Part shown: piece after piece, positions 21,876-32,646 of the stretch
Position numbering within the stretch: position 1 is the stretch's first letter
Layout of the letters: every line of letters starts with the position of its first letter
Source of the DNA: Neoarius graeffei
Taxonomy: Eukaryota > Chordata > Actinopteri > Siluriformes > Ariidae
Assembly: GCF_027579695.1 (NCBI RefSeq)
Contig: NC_083586.1
Location: forward strand, 7,936,001-8,000,000
Direction of reading: 5' to 3'
DNA length: 64,000 nucleotides
The notes under the pieces: generated by a model
What the model saw: the letters and a program-made list of their open reading frames with translations, nothing else
Told to the model about the DNA's origin: nothing
Databases searched by the model: none
Translations under genes and position numbers: made by a program

Positions 21876-23238
21876 AATAGCAAGTGTGGAATATTTGTGT
21901 AGTACTTCTGAGGCACATCACTCATACAATGACCGTGCATCACTTGTGCATCTTACTGTCATCGCAAAAGGCCCCTACTAGCCATGCTGCTGACCAGGGC
22001 TGTGCAAAATTCAGAATTTTAGAATTTAATTCAATTCAATGAATGAATTTGAATTTGAATTGGAATTACAGGAAGTGGAATTAAATTCATTGCAATTCAG
22101 AGAAATTCATTATAATCACGTATCAGTAAGAATGTCTTACTTTTAACATACATTTTGCTTCCAAATGGAGATAATTACAGCCTACATAGTACAAACACAG
22201 TACAAACACTAAAATTAAGCACAAGTTCCCTTCATGTTGAATAATTAGCAATATTTTCATTTCAAAATAATCAAATGACACAATGTTGTGGTAAATGCGA
22301 TTGTCATTTAAAGTGCTGATGACACGAACATGACTCTATGCAATTTCTTAAATAAACTATACAACATGGCAAACATGTTAGATTTCTGTTATAATTACGT
22401 GAAAATAAGATGTTGTTACACGAATATCCAACTTTTAATTGCATAGCGCAAGAAAACTGGGTCCGTGGCTCGCGGCCATGTTGTGACGTCAGCGGAAGAA
22501 CACGCTGCGGTTCACTGGCTGTTCTACTCAATGGAAATGGCGCATGAAAACGCCGGTGAACTTTTTAGTGCTAGCTCTTCAACAACCAAATACTGGTATT
22601 TTAAGCAGTGATCATGATGGCATGATTTTGTCTGATTTTAAATAAAAGAGATTGATAATAATGTGAATGGTCACAAGTAGTACATACAAACTCTGCAGCT
22701 TCTGATTCAGCAGCTGCGTCATACTCCGCAAAAACATCAGCAAGAACCTACAATATAAATGGAAATGCAATACACTAAGCTCAAATGACTTTTGGACAGT
22801 ATAATTTCTAAATTTTTTCTACATATTCTTGAAGTCGGTCATCGGGGTACTTGCTACCGTTCCCTAACAACGCATGGCAAAGGGTAAAGTGTAGTGTTGC
22901 TACGAGTACTTGCTAAAGCCTCCGGTGGAAGATCCTCGATGTGCTGATAAGACATACAGTTCTATATAACACACAAGTGTCACGATAATCACAAAACAGA
23001 TGCAAATTGTTAAAATACCTAATTTTTAAGCAATCATGTGTTGATCTCTTCCGAATAGAATCTATGATAGCCTACCCTCTTTACCCTTTGCCTCTCGTTG
23101 CTAGGCGGCAGTTACATGAAAGCCGCAAGCTTTCACAAGCAAATACATGACTGATATCACACTGACTTTATGATTACATTTATGATTATCATGAATGTGT
23201 ACTCTATGATGTGTACTCTATGAGCGCTCTGGAGCGAG

Positions 23239-23701
23239 TCACTTCCAAGATGGCCGCGCAGACCGCATGGTTACTATTTTTAGCATCATGTCGGAGCACT
23301 CTATAGCTCTACGAACCTTTATCTTATGTCGTTTCTCAACACATGTTCTGACAGGAGGACTGTCTTTGGAGGAGTCAGCTTGTCCCAGGTGGCTGCTGGA
23401 TCCGGCATAGCTACTAGTAGACCCCCTCCGGAATACTGTAGGCACTGCTGATGGTAGCAACACACGTTTGTGCTGAACTGAACACCCAAGAGATTCCTTT
23501 AAGCTGGGAAGGGTGTCAAAACAATCCAAATCGAAGTGTTCAGAGCACAGGACGGATGTTGGTGAGGGCTCCCACTTGTCACGAGTGCGCCTGACTTGCC
23601 TCACCCACTTCGCATGCAGCTCAGGATCTCAGGGAAACTTGAATAAACTTACCCCATCCTTGTGGGTTTTGGAGCAAAAGCCGGCAACACAACGCGAAGG
23701 C

Positions 23702-23706
<5 letters not shown>
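23239..23706 (-). pseudogene. THAP zinc-finger protein fragment
   Basis: On the minus strand, about 23700-23630 encodes the start of a THAP domain (CVAGFCSKTHKDG, LFKFP) followed by a stop. The frame 23604-23239 continues it with a tryptophan and VLCSEHFDLDCF, ending in AVPTVF, the AVPTIF-like box that closes THAP domains. The domain's C2CH zinc ligands are therefore all recognisable across a break. THAP domains bind DNA. In transposons they direct transposase to the element ends. The rest of the protein is low complexity and there is no nuclease core. Confidence 0.75.

Positions 23707-23771
<65 letters not shown>
23704..23771. repeat. (TA)n microsatellite
   Basis: About 34 TA units inside the Kolobok-like element, next to the THAP remnant. 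Confidence 0.95.
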
Positions 23772-23773
<2 letters not shown>

Positions 23774-24094
23774 GTATAATAAAAATACTAATAATGATAA
23801 ACTGAACACCTGTCGCATCAACAACAAACTGGTAAGTGAGGAGGAAGATTCTTTCGCTGATGTCATATAGCCCCTCCTCCTCTTTTGTCTCCTGGGTGCT
23901 GCAGCCCCGTCAAATTTGCCCAAATAGCCGTGTTTTTTATCATAACTTGTAAAATAGGCGCCTTCGTGAATTAATATATGGATCATCTGGAATTACTTTT
24001 TATGTTATAAAACATCACCAAAGATGTCAAAAACGTGTCATCAGCACTTTAATAAATTACTTAATTTACAGGGTAACACTGTTGCATCTAATTG

Positions 24095-25637
24095 TCAAAA
24101 GTTCCTCAAAGGTTTTATCATTGAGGCTGCATCGTTCTGGTCTGAATATCCTGCCTGCAATAATAAAAATATCCTCTCAACAGGTGCAGAGGAAGCAGGT
24201 ATGGCAAGATATTTGCATGCAAGCACAGCTAGGTTTGGGAAACTGTTTTGGTTTTCTTTCCAGAACATCAAAGGATCAGCATCCTCTGCCATTTCCTTGT
24301 TTGGGTCCTAATGTCAGAGGTGGCACTGACTTTTGGACAAACAGATTCAACTTTTGCACAGAGGAGATTTTTAATTATGATCTGCTCTTCACCATCACAC
24401 CAGTCTAGTTTGAATCTTGGATCAAGAGTCACAGCCATCTGAAAGCATTCCATACCCTTACATTTTACAAGTCGTCTCTCAAGTGAGCTTTGTAAGGTGG
24501 ACACAAATTTCTTGTTCCCAGTCATCCGCACATCTTTAATTGCATGCCTTAATCCTCTAACGCAAGGAATTGCAAAGCTTGATGTTACCATTTTCTCTGC
24601 CTGACAATGACTTCCTCAAAGGGTTCTAACACCTCACAAAGTTCCTGAATGATTTTGAGTTCATATGAGGATAGCTGAATGGGGCAGTGGAGCTTAGCAA
24701 GGACATCACTTGGAACTTTAAGGACTGACCTCAGCATCTTTAACTGGCTATTCCAGTGGGTGACGTTTGCAGGTTGAAGTTTGTGCATTCCCTCCAAGAT
24801 CTCTGTAGCATGGGTGGATTTATGGAAAAAAGTTACAAGTATCTGGACCTTGCCTAGGAGGCTTTTTATTGAGACAGCATCATCTATAGCATCATGTACT
24901 ACTAGTTGGAGACTATGGACAAAGCAAGATGTTCTCTCTGGTGGAAAGTACACAATCTCCTCTTCTACATCAACCACTTCTAGATCACAGGTCTCATCCT
25001 CCTCACTTTCAACATGACCTGGTGGAAACAGGGTGAATGCCTTTATCATATTGGAGGCATTGTCAGTTACAATGAATGACATGAATACTGTAATTCTCAA
25101 GAACATCATCATAATCTTAGCAAATATTTTCAGCTGTTTGTCTCCCTTTAAAATGCTGACAGCTCAGCATTATGCTCTGCAAATTGAAATCAACAATGAA
25201 ATGGCCTGTCATCCCCAAAAAAATGACCTCATTGATTGATTTGACCATAAATCTATGGTCAGGCAAATATGCTCAGCTTTTGCCATCAGATTGGCCAGAT
25301 GTGCTTTTCCAGAATCCGAGTGTTATGGGATAAGGCTCTAGCTGAAAGTTCTTCGGGAGGGCATTGTGAATGAGGGTTGGGCCAGTTGCAAAATATTAAT
25401 GAAATCCTTCTTTTCAACAGTAGAGAGGGGAAGGAGACCATTTGAAATGAATGTAACAATACTATCAGTCAGAACCACTTGATGTCTATTGGTTGTTGAC
25501 CACTTAATGCTTAAAGTTGCAGTTGGAGGATGACCATCATCTCCATCTTGGTTTGGTTGGCTTGTGTCACTGCTGGTTGCAGACTCCATCAAGATTTCAG
25601 GGTGTTTCTTCTGTAAGCAAAAAAAAAAAAAAAACAA
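24095..25637 (-). pseudogene. hAT transposase, core and dimerisation domain, broken
   Basis: Minus-strand pieces at 25637-25338, 25112-24585, 24591-24268 and 24292-24095 follow one another along a hAT transposase. They include TFISNGLLPLSTVE, FIVTDNASNMIKAF (catalytic-core aspartate block), CFVHSLQLVVHDAI, THWNSQL and LDPRFKLDW. The C-terminal dimerisation motif is YLAIPASSAPVERIF. hAT enzymes excise the element and leave 8-bp target duplications. At least three frame breaks separate the pieces. The N-terminal BED finger lies upstream at 26913-26725. Confidence 0.85.
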
Positions 25638-25959
25638 TCAATATTCTCCAAGTCTAAAGAATTTTCATGATAGTAAAGTGTTTGTATATTCCACAACTGA
25701 TTTTGGTTTCATTAACTATATGAAATGAACATTTGAGTCATAAGTAAAAAGTTATTTACTAGTGCATACACACACTGCATATTTCATGATATTTACTGTT
25801 GGATTTTTAAGTTTTACTTCAATTACATTTGTACTGTATGCAAATATTATTGGATTCTCTGCCTCTGTCTTCCCAGTTGCTCAGTAACCCTTGATGTCTT
25901 GTGATTTGAATGTGGCAGGTGTTTTGTGTTTTGCTGTGCTCAGAGCCCTGCCTCTAAGG

Positions 25960-26600
25960 CTACTTTGCTTTCACATGATATGCCAGGATTCGTGATTTGG
26001 ACTTGCACTAGTGAGTGGGAAATAGTGTGATGAGATATTATTTGAGAAGAGAGTAATGCATAGTAGTAGGCCTCCGGTCAGCGTTGACCATGGTTGACGT
26101 ATCCTAGTTCTTGTCTTGGTACGTGTCTGATTGTCTGGGACAGCGTCGTTGGTGGATGAAAAGGCCAATCCGGGACAGGCATTCTTTGCCGCAGAAGTCG
26201 CATCTGTAGGTGGTTCCCTGACTGTCATTGTTCCGCACCTTTCTGCAAGCTTGCTTGTCTTCTGATGCACGCATCATGTTCTTTTCACCTGATTTGAGCT
26301 GTTTGGTCAGGGTGCCCCTTCACTTCGGGCAGTCTGCTGCGAGGTCTTCCCAGGACTGTGTGTTTATGTCGATGGCTTTCATGTCTTTCTTCACGACATC
26401 TTTAAATCGCAGGTTCGGGTGCCCTGTGGTTCTCTTCCCAGATGACAGTTCCCCGTAGAGGATGTCCTTTGGGATTCTCCCATCCTCCATGCGGCGCACA
26501 TGGCCAAGCCAGTGCAGGCGACGTTGTCGGAGCATGGTGTACATGCTGGGAAGGCCGGCTCGAGTCAGAACTTCAAAGCTGGAGACTTTGTAATGCATTA
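25960..26600 (-). mobile_element. LINE ORF2 C-terminal fragment inserted in the hAT
   Basis: The minus strand encodes LHWLGHVRRMEDGRIPKD and GHPNLRFKDVVKKDMKA. Then, in a second frame, it encodes a zinc-binding end with CDFCGKEC, LSRIGLFIHQRRC. This tail is typical of the C-terminus of some non-LTR retrotransposon ORF2 proteins. It interrupts the hAT between the BED finger and the core. The clade is uncertain and no TSD was identified. Confidence 0.7.
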
Positions 26601-26724
26601 CATATTTCAAGTGGTGAGTAAAGTGTAATGTATTACTGTTTGACTAACAGTTCCCCAATAAAGATACATGCCATGACCATCAAAATAAAACAGATTACTG
26701 TACAAATCTGTTAACTTGGAGATG

Positions 26725-26913
26725 TCATTTGAAATTTGAAGTAGCCTTGATGGAGCCACAGACTGGAGCACTGCAGTACTTGCAAATGGCTCTGTGGTTT
26801 CCAGGTGTCCTTGTGGGGATTGGCTTACCAAAATGAACAAGTACAGATGTCCTTTTACATCTGTTATCATTTTCCATGTTGCTGGTATTACAAAATTCAA
26901 ATGTACAAACCAT
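26725..26913 (-). pseudogene. BED zinc finger of the hAT transposase
   Basis: The frame contains VHFGKPIPTRTPGNHRAICKYC and continues to SNFK, the pattern of a BED finger (aromatic residue, CxxC, later H). BED fingers bind DNA at the N-terminus of hAT transposases. It breaks before the histidine pair, and the rest of the enzyme is at 25637-24095. Confidence 0.75.
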
Positions 26914-27652
26914 CTCTAGCCCTCAATTAGCCTATTTCAACAGAATATATTCCAAACAAAATGTCCTGAAATTGTTTGGCAACCATTTTGAAGACTTGGA
27001 TAAAGTAAAGCGTTCTGGGAAATGAAGTGCTGTTCCATCATTTTTCACAATTTGAAGTTTATTACAAATTTAATGATCTGTTTTATAGATTATGCTTTTT
27101 AATGTTAATTTTTGGTGAAAAATAAGCCTATTTACTGTGATTAAAATGTATTGTGTACATAAAGTCCTTACAATAATAGCAGTATAAAATATGTTGCAAT
27201 CATATAATATATACTTTAAAGCTTCATTGTTAAATACACCTTAATTATGTATTGTGAATTTCTTTGAATTTCATGGAATTCCAATTCTACTTCCTGCAAT
27301 TCTAATTTGAATGGTAATTCTGTTTCCTGTTTGCAACCTCAATTCAAATTCAATTCAAATTCAAGAATTGAAATGGAATTTAGGGGTCATTCTCAATTCA
27401 ATTCTGAATTTTGTACAGCCCTGCTGCCGACTTGGTTCAGGCATACAAAAGGAGTATGGGTCCTGTATGTAGTGTATGCGTTCTTGATTTGTTGCAAGAC
27501 CCGTAGAATTTGCATGTGCAGGACCAAAAGTCTCCATAGGCAGTCTGCGACCTTCTACGACGTTGAACACACGCAAGTGTCGTGCAAGTCTTGCCAAATT
27601 TTTGACCGTAGACCACCCATAGCAGCACATATGGCAGGTTATGAGTGAGGCT

Positions 27653-27820
27653 TAACCTGCATGTCTTTGGACAGTGGGAGAAACTGGAGCACCTGGAGGA
27701 AACCCACACATACATGGGGAGAACATGCAAACTGCACACAGAAAGGCCCCAGCCAGTGACTGGGCTTGAACCCAGAACCTTCTTACTGTGAGGCAACAGT
27801 GCTAATCACCATGCCACCCC
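27653..27820 (-). mobile_element. SINE, 5' half, split by the Harbinger insertion
   Basis: Continuation of the SINE at 14170-14347: body, then a B-box-like GGGCTTGAACCC and the head near 27820, minus orientation. It is more diverged than the other SINE copies, which fits an old insertion that predates the Harbinger. Confidence 0.88.
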
Positions 27821-28200
27821 TGAATGAATATGTTGCTACTTTTTATTAATGGAAACTTGAGTGCAAAAACTGTCATGAACAGTTTTACACTCATGTTTCC
27901 ATTAATGAAGAGTTATAACATCAATGAAACTGACTTCATTTTAAAACTGTTAATGTTTATAGTCATGTTGTCTGTTGTTGTCCAGGTGAGGGTGGGTTCC
28001 CTTTTGGGTCTGGTTCCTCTCGAGGTTTCTTCCTCGTGTCATCTGGGGGAGATTTTCCTTGCCACCATCACCACAGGCTTGCCCACTGGGGATAGATTAG
28101 GGATAAAATTGGCTCATGTCTTGGGTCATTCAGATTCTGTAAAGCTGCTTTGGGACAATGTCTATTGTTAAAAACGCTATACAAACAAACTTGACTTGAC
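27821..28200 (+). mobile_element. LINE 3' tail (L2 type), solo
   Basis: From about 27980 the sequence is the reverse complement of the 3' UTR end at 5994-6215, ending in ACTTGACTTGACTT. It is a 5'-truncated LINE or a SINE using the same tail. A 67-bp hairpin (27843-27909) lies in its upstream part. Confidence 0.7.
27843..27909. repeat. Near-perfect hairpin, 31-bp arms
   Basis: Arms 27843-27873 and 27879-27909 pair with three mismatches around the 5-nt loop CATGA. This is most likely a short foldback insertion. Confidence 0.85.
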
Positions 28201-28231
28201 TTGGCTTTTTAAAAATAATTAATAAGAGTAC

Positions 28232-28428
28232 AGTGCAATGGGGGGCATTGTAGCTCAGGTGGATAAGGCACCATACCATAAATCTGGGGACCCAGGTTTG
28301 ATTCCAACCAGAAGTAATTTCCCAATTCCCTCCCCATCTCTCTCTCCTGCTCATTTTCTCTCTCTACACTGTCCTATCCAATAAAGGTGAAAAAAAGCCC
28401 AAAAATATCTTTAAAAAAGAGTGCAATG
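28232..28428 (+). mobile_element. tRNA-derived SINE (second family), 9-bp TSD
   Basis: The element is at 28241-28419. The A box TGTAGCTCAGGTGG (28249-28262) and B box GGTTTGATTCC (28295-28305) give an internal Pol III promoter. The tail has CCAATAAAGGTG and A-rich sequence. The direct repeat AGTGCAATG lies at 28232-28240 and 28420-28428. Its head differs from the main SINE family. Confidence 0.88.
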
Positions 28429-29049
28429 CATGCAGACATTACTACTATTTTCACACTTTAATATGTGTACTAGTTGTTTGAAACTGAAGGATTTTTGTTT
28501 GTTTGTTTTCAGGTGTTTTAATAAACACTTTATTCAAACAGATGCCTATTGTGCCATGTGTTAAAGTACTACGCAATGATCATTATATTATTCAGGTTTA
28601 GCAGAGATAATACAAATTAATTAATAAACTTCTGCAATTTAACTGCTCTTTAAACCCTAAAATTGGAAATCAAGGACTGAAGATGAAATGTCAGAAGTAA
28701 CAGGAAATTACACATACAAATGTATTCTCTCTCTCTCTCCACTGAGATTTATTGGTTTATTATTAATATTGAACTTGTTTGATTTTTCCAAAGTTTTCCC
28801 ATTCAGACCTTCAAATAGTGTTTAAAAAAAGCTCAAAACCAAAGTGTCATTCTTTAAAACTTATATTAATTTCATGATTATTGTAACAAGGTGAGATGTA
28901 TCCTTATACATCCAACTATTAGCTATTTTTTGCCCTTATATCTGTTTATATTGTAAACACATTAGACATGTGAAATGTGATTTGAAAAAGAAGAAGAAGA
29001 GAAGAAGAAGAACAACAACAACAACAACAATAACAACAATCAAAATATT
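28429..29049. other. Unique AT-rich DNA with a GAA/CAA microsatellite
   Basis: No gene seen. A (GAA)n-(CAA)n compound tract lies at about 28986-29038. Confidence 0.6.
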
Positions 29050-29870
29050 AAAGGCTCTGACTCTTGGTTATTCACAGTTGTCAGGGCTCTAACCTTTAAT
29101 TACTCCCAGTTTTAAAGTTCTCACTCTTAGTTAGTCCCAGTCTTTAGAGCTTTGCCTCTTGGGTACTCCCAGTTTTAAGGCTCTCAGCCTTGGTTAGTCC
29201 CATTCTTTACAACTCTGACTTAATTACCCTCAGTCGTTAGGACTCTGCCTCTTGGTTAATCCTGATATTCAAGGCTCTGACTCTTGGCCAGTCCCAGTTT
29301 TTATGGTTCTTTTTCCTGGATAGGCCTAGTTTGTCAGACTCTGATTTGATTATTCCCAGTATTTAGAGGTCTAGCCAGATTTAGGGTTCTACCTCTCGAT
29401 TATTCCCAGTATTTAGAGATCTAGCTCTTGGTTAATCTCAGATTTATTGCTCTGACTCTTGGTTAATCCAAGAATTTAGAGCCCTGTCTATTGGTTAATC
29501 CCAGTTTTTTAAGGCTTTGACTCTTGATTATTTGCAGGCTTTAGGGCTCAGACTCTTGGTTAATGCTGATATTCAAGGCTCTCAATCTTAGTTATTCCCA
29601 TTCATTAAGGGTTTTATCTTTTGGTTTGGCCCAGTTTTTCAGACTCTAATTTTTGGTTAGTCCCAGTCTTGGGAGATCTAACTCTTGGTTAGTCTCAGAT
29701 TTAGGGCTTTGACTCTTTTTTAATTCCAGTCTTTAGGGCTCTGACTATTGGTTAGTCATGGTCTTTAGAGATCTGACCCTTGATTAATCACAGTATTTAG
29801 AGATATGACTCTTGTTTGTCCCATTATTTAAAGCACTTACTTGGTTAGTCCTGATATTTCATGCTTTAGC
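29050..29870. repeat. Degenerate ~36-bp minisatellite, about 22 copies
   Basis: A repeating unit close to GGCTCTGACTCTTGG followed by TTAGTCCCAGTCTTTA tiles the interval with many point changes and small indels. No transposon features or open frame. Confidence 0.85.
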
Positions 29871-31880
29871 TGTTAGCTTTTGTTGAGAGGAGAAGAGTGG
29901 AAGAGTGAAAGGCTAGATGGTAGAGGTTGTCCATTATTTTTCTTGTTTAGTTTATCATCCTGACAAGCACAGGTCAGTGGAAAGGGGTAGCAATTGCCAG
30001 TAAATTTCTTTGCAGAAGCATAGTATGGTGTCATTTGACTGCTACAATGATTTGGAGACAAAAAAGAAACAATGTGAAGACTTTTTTTATGGCTTGTTAG
30101 AATCAAACCAGTATAATTGCTTAAAACTTCATAAGCTGGTGCATGAAAGTCTGCTGTTTTTTTTTTTTATTATTTTGGTGATGGAACCTATTATATAAAG
30201 CCCCAATTTGAATATAGTAAATATTCCTAGGTGTTTGTACACCACTACACAGGAGTTTACACCATAGTTTTAGTGGGTACACTTGCATATGGTACCAACC
30301 ATGCTAATATTACATGCAAATTTAGGAAATGACCATAGCTTGCTAAGCTAATGTAAAAGAAGAGATGACATATTAGACAAGACAAGAGATGACAAGAGAT
30401 GACATACATTAGCTTGCTAAGCTAATGTAAAAGAAAAGATGACATATGTATTCATCAGAAACAAATAAAATAATATTTCATCATAATCATCACAAAACTT
30501 CACAATTTCCTCGTTATATACATGGGAAGCCATGAGACTTTTTGTGCACTCCCACACAAAATAATGTACAAAAGAAAAGGACACAGTGACAATGCTGAAA
30601 ATAATGGCTGCCTGTTTTCTATTTCAGATCAAATGCACAGCAGGCAAAACAAAACAGCCGCTTGTCGATTCAGCCTTTGATCAATTGGACACTCTCATTA
30701 GAGATAACTTGCACAACTCACACAGCAGGAAAGGTGGCCTTCAGATCTACAAGTTTCGAGACATTGTTTGGTGCACCATAGGTTGTAAATATACAGATGG
30801 ATTACACAATATAGCCTTTAACTTATTTTAATTTCTTTACACTGCTTGTCTCACAGAGCATCTGTTTTACAAACACCACCATTTTAAATTAAAAAGCTGT
30901 GGAAGAATACTGAATGAGGTTGGAGTGAAATAGCCATCACACACTATTGTCACTTCATTACTAATGCTAGCCCAGTGCATACCATTAGTGAATTAAGCAA
31001 AATGAGTGAATAAAAATGCACATTTTAAAATAAATACATAAGTAGTTAATCTTACAGCCATGTACAACACCTCTTGGATGATAGGCGATCGAAAATCTCC
31101 AAATCTAGTGCTAGCGCCTCTAGCTTCACAAGCCATGTCAAGAGAAACTACATATATAAAAAACAATTAAGAAGTAAATAAATAAAAATAGTAAAAATTC
31201 AAATATTGTCCTGCCTCATTCTTGCCTCATTTATACAGAAACAGATCTTAATTAAACATTTAGTTCAATAAATCAAAAACGTGAAGACTTAACAAATCAG
31301 CTTTGTGGATGGAAATATAGGGTAGCTGTGTAAGCATTTCTGGGCATTTTAACTGTTCTCAGTATTGGAATTGAACTTCAAAATAAGGCCACGAGAATAA
31401 ATAATAACTCAGTATTATATGCACTAAATAATAGTGATGAATGATATAAAAGCAGGTAAGATTTTAATAAATGACCTTAAGTGGGCTTTAGTCACCATAA
31501 CACAATGTCAAAACATTATGAACCATCAGCACTGCCATGAATATTGAAAAAAAAATAATGAATTTGAAGTTTAATATTTTTTCTCCTGAGTACAACCCAT
31601 CTGTCTTTTGGATGGAATAATTGGAGCTTTCATATCAAAGCAATGGGGGAAGGTGCTCAGCACAGTGAATGCAGCTGTTCTAAAGGTTTTTAAATAAATG
31701 TAACTTTGTTTTTAGATCAGGATAAAAACAGGCTTGTGGTTGTGCCAGGTGTAACCTACTTAGAGGCAAACTTAATGTACATTGTTCTTCTGTCCTGGGA
31801 CACCAGAGCTCTATATTAATAAATAATGCTACAATGTTCCCTACAGTACTCAGTAGATCTGAAAATGCAACAAAGAATAC
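29871..31880. other. Unique non-coding DNA
   Basis: AT-rich with no recognisable gene or element. A local direct duplication around TAGCTTGCTAAGCTAATG occurs at about 30338 and 30411. An 81-codon frame at 30586-30831 has no support. Confidence 0.5.
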
Positions 31881-31881
<1 letters not shown>

Positions 31882-31946
<65 letters not shown>

Positions 31947-31980
31947 TTATACTGTGTGTGTGTGTGTATATATATATATA
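31882..31980. repeat. (AT)n with short (GT)n
   Basis: AT dinucleotides at 31882-31939, an AT-rich gap, about seven GT units and a further AT run up to the MITE start at 31981. Confidence 0.9.
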
Positions 31981-32577
31981 TGAGTGATTCCACGCTTATG
32001 GGTACTGAAATGGGGACATGAACTTATTTTTAAAAATTCACCTAAAACCATTTCTTTTTTTTACCATCAGGTCACAAAACATGTAATCTTTAATGAATGA
32101 TATGTTAAAAGATAAGTTTAATTTTCTGAGATGTAATAAAAACATATTTATATGCCAAAGTCAGAACGTAACAGAAGTGTTGTGGACATATATATTCTCA
32201 ATTTTAACAATGTAGAATTACTTTTTGAAACATAGGAAGGTGATGTTTTAGCAAATATAATTAATAAACATGTGTAGTAGAATAAACATACACATTCTTT
32301 CAATAAGATTAACATGGTATATAGCTAGATTGTAATTAATTTGTAACAGATGCGAGATGAACAATCGTAACAGAAGTAATGTAACAGACATCATTTTGGA
32401 ACTCATAGGCTTGACTTTGGCATATAAATGTTTTTATTACATCTCAGAAAATTAAAGTTATCTTTTAACATATCATTCATTAAAGATTACAAGTTTTGTG
32501 ACCTGATGGTAAAAAAAGAAATGGTTTTAGGTGAATAAGTTCATGTCCCCATTTCAGTACCCATAAGCGTGGAATCA

Positions 32578-32581
<4 letters not shown>
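31981..32581. mobile_element. Palindromic Tc1/mariner-type MITE in (TA)n
   Basis: About 600 bp with inverted repeats near 180 bp. The left starts TGAGTGATTCCACGCTTATG, and the right ends with its reverse complement at 32581. TA lies at both edges, inside longer (TA)n tracts. No coding capacity. Confidence 0.85.

Positions 32582-32642
<61 letters not shown>
32580..32642. repeat. (TA)n microsatellite
   Basis: About 30 uninterrupted TA units separating the MITE from the next Tc1-type element. Confidence 0.95.

Positions 32643-32643
<1 letters not shown>

Positions 32644-32646
<3 letters not shown>

Larger units (their letters stand above)
22308..24052 (-). mobile_element. Kolobok-like DNA element with THAP-domain remnant, TTAA target
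   Basis: 1.74 kb (22312-24048) with inverted termini AGTGCTGATGACACG and CGTGTCATCAGCACT. It is flanked by TTAA at 22308-22311 and 24049-24052. A THAP zinc-finger coding remnant lies inside. TTAA targets plus THAP proteins fit Kolobok, and the catalytic transposase core is missing. A (TA)n tract fills 23704-23771. Confidence 0.72.
21987..27431 (-). mobile_element. hAT DNA transposon with BED finger and transposase, nested insertions
   Basis: The element is at 21995-27423. Its termini CAGGGCTGTGCAAAATTC and, reversed, CAGGGCTGTACAAAATTC are inverted repeats. The flanking 8-bp duplications are CTGCTGAC (21987-21994) and CTGCCGAC (27424-27431), one mismatch apart. It encodes a BED finger (26913-26725) and transposase parts (25637-24095) on the minus strand. 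A Kolobok-like element (22312-24048) lies in its 3' part and a LINE fragment (about 25960-26600) between finger and core. Confidence 0.88.
14348..27652. mobile_element. PIF/Harbinger DNA transposon, 13.3 kb with nested elements
   Basis: The terminal inverted repeats AGCCTCACTC...GAGTGAGGCT match over about 20 bp with one mismatch. They are flanked by the 3-bp duplication TAA (14345-14347 and 27653-27655), the target type of this superfamily. The element carries the two genes expected of a Harbinger: a MADF/Myb-like DNA-binding protein (14836-18582, plus) and a DDE transposase (19301-20447, minus), transcribed toward each other. Nested guests are a SINE (15205-15583), a Tc1 (16324-17935), an ORF-bearing retroposon (20642-21867) and a hAT (21995-27423). 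Without guests it would be about 4.7 kb. Confidence 0.9.

Noticed and set aside
23513..23986. Frames with long Ile-Tyr runs on both strands
   Set aside because: Produced by the (TA)n tract at 23704-23771.
28241..28419. tRNA gene
   Set aside because: A and B boxes are present, but the cloverleaf is not maintained, and a SINE body, A-rich tail and target duplications follow.
29050..29870. Possible CRISPR-like array
   Set aside because: The units are contiguous and degenerate with no constant repeat plus unique spacers, and the DNA is vertebrate.
30586..30831. 81-codon open frame in unique DNA
   Set aside because: No start context, domain or repeat support. Its length is within chance expectation.
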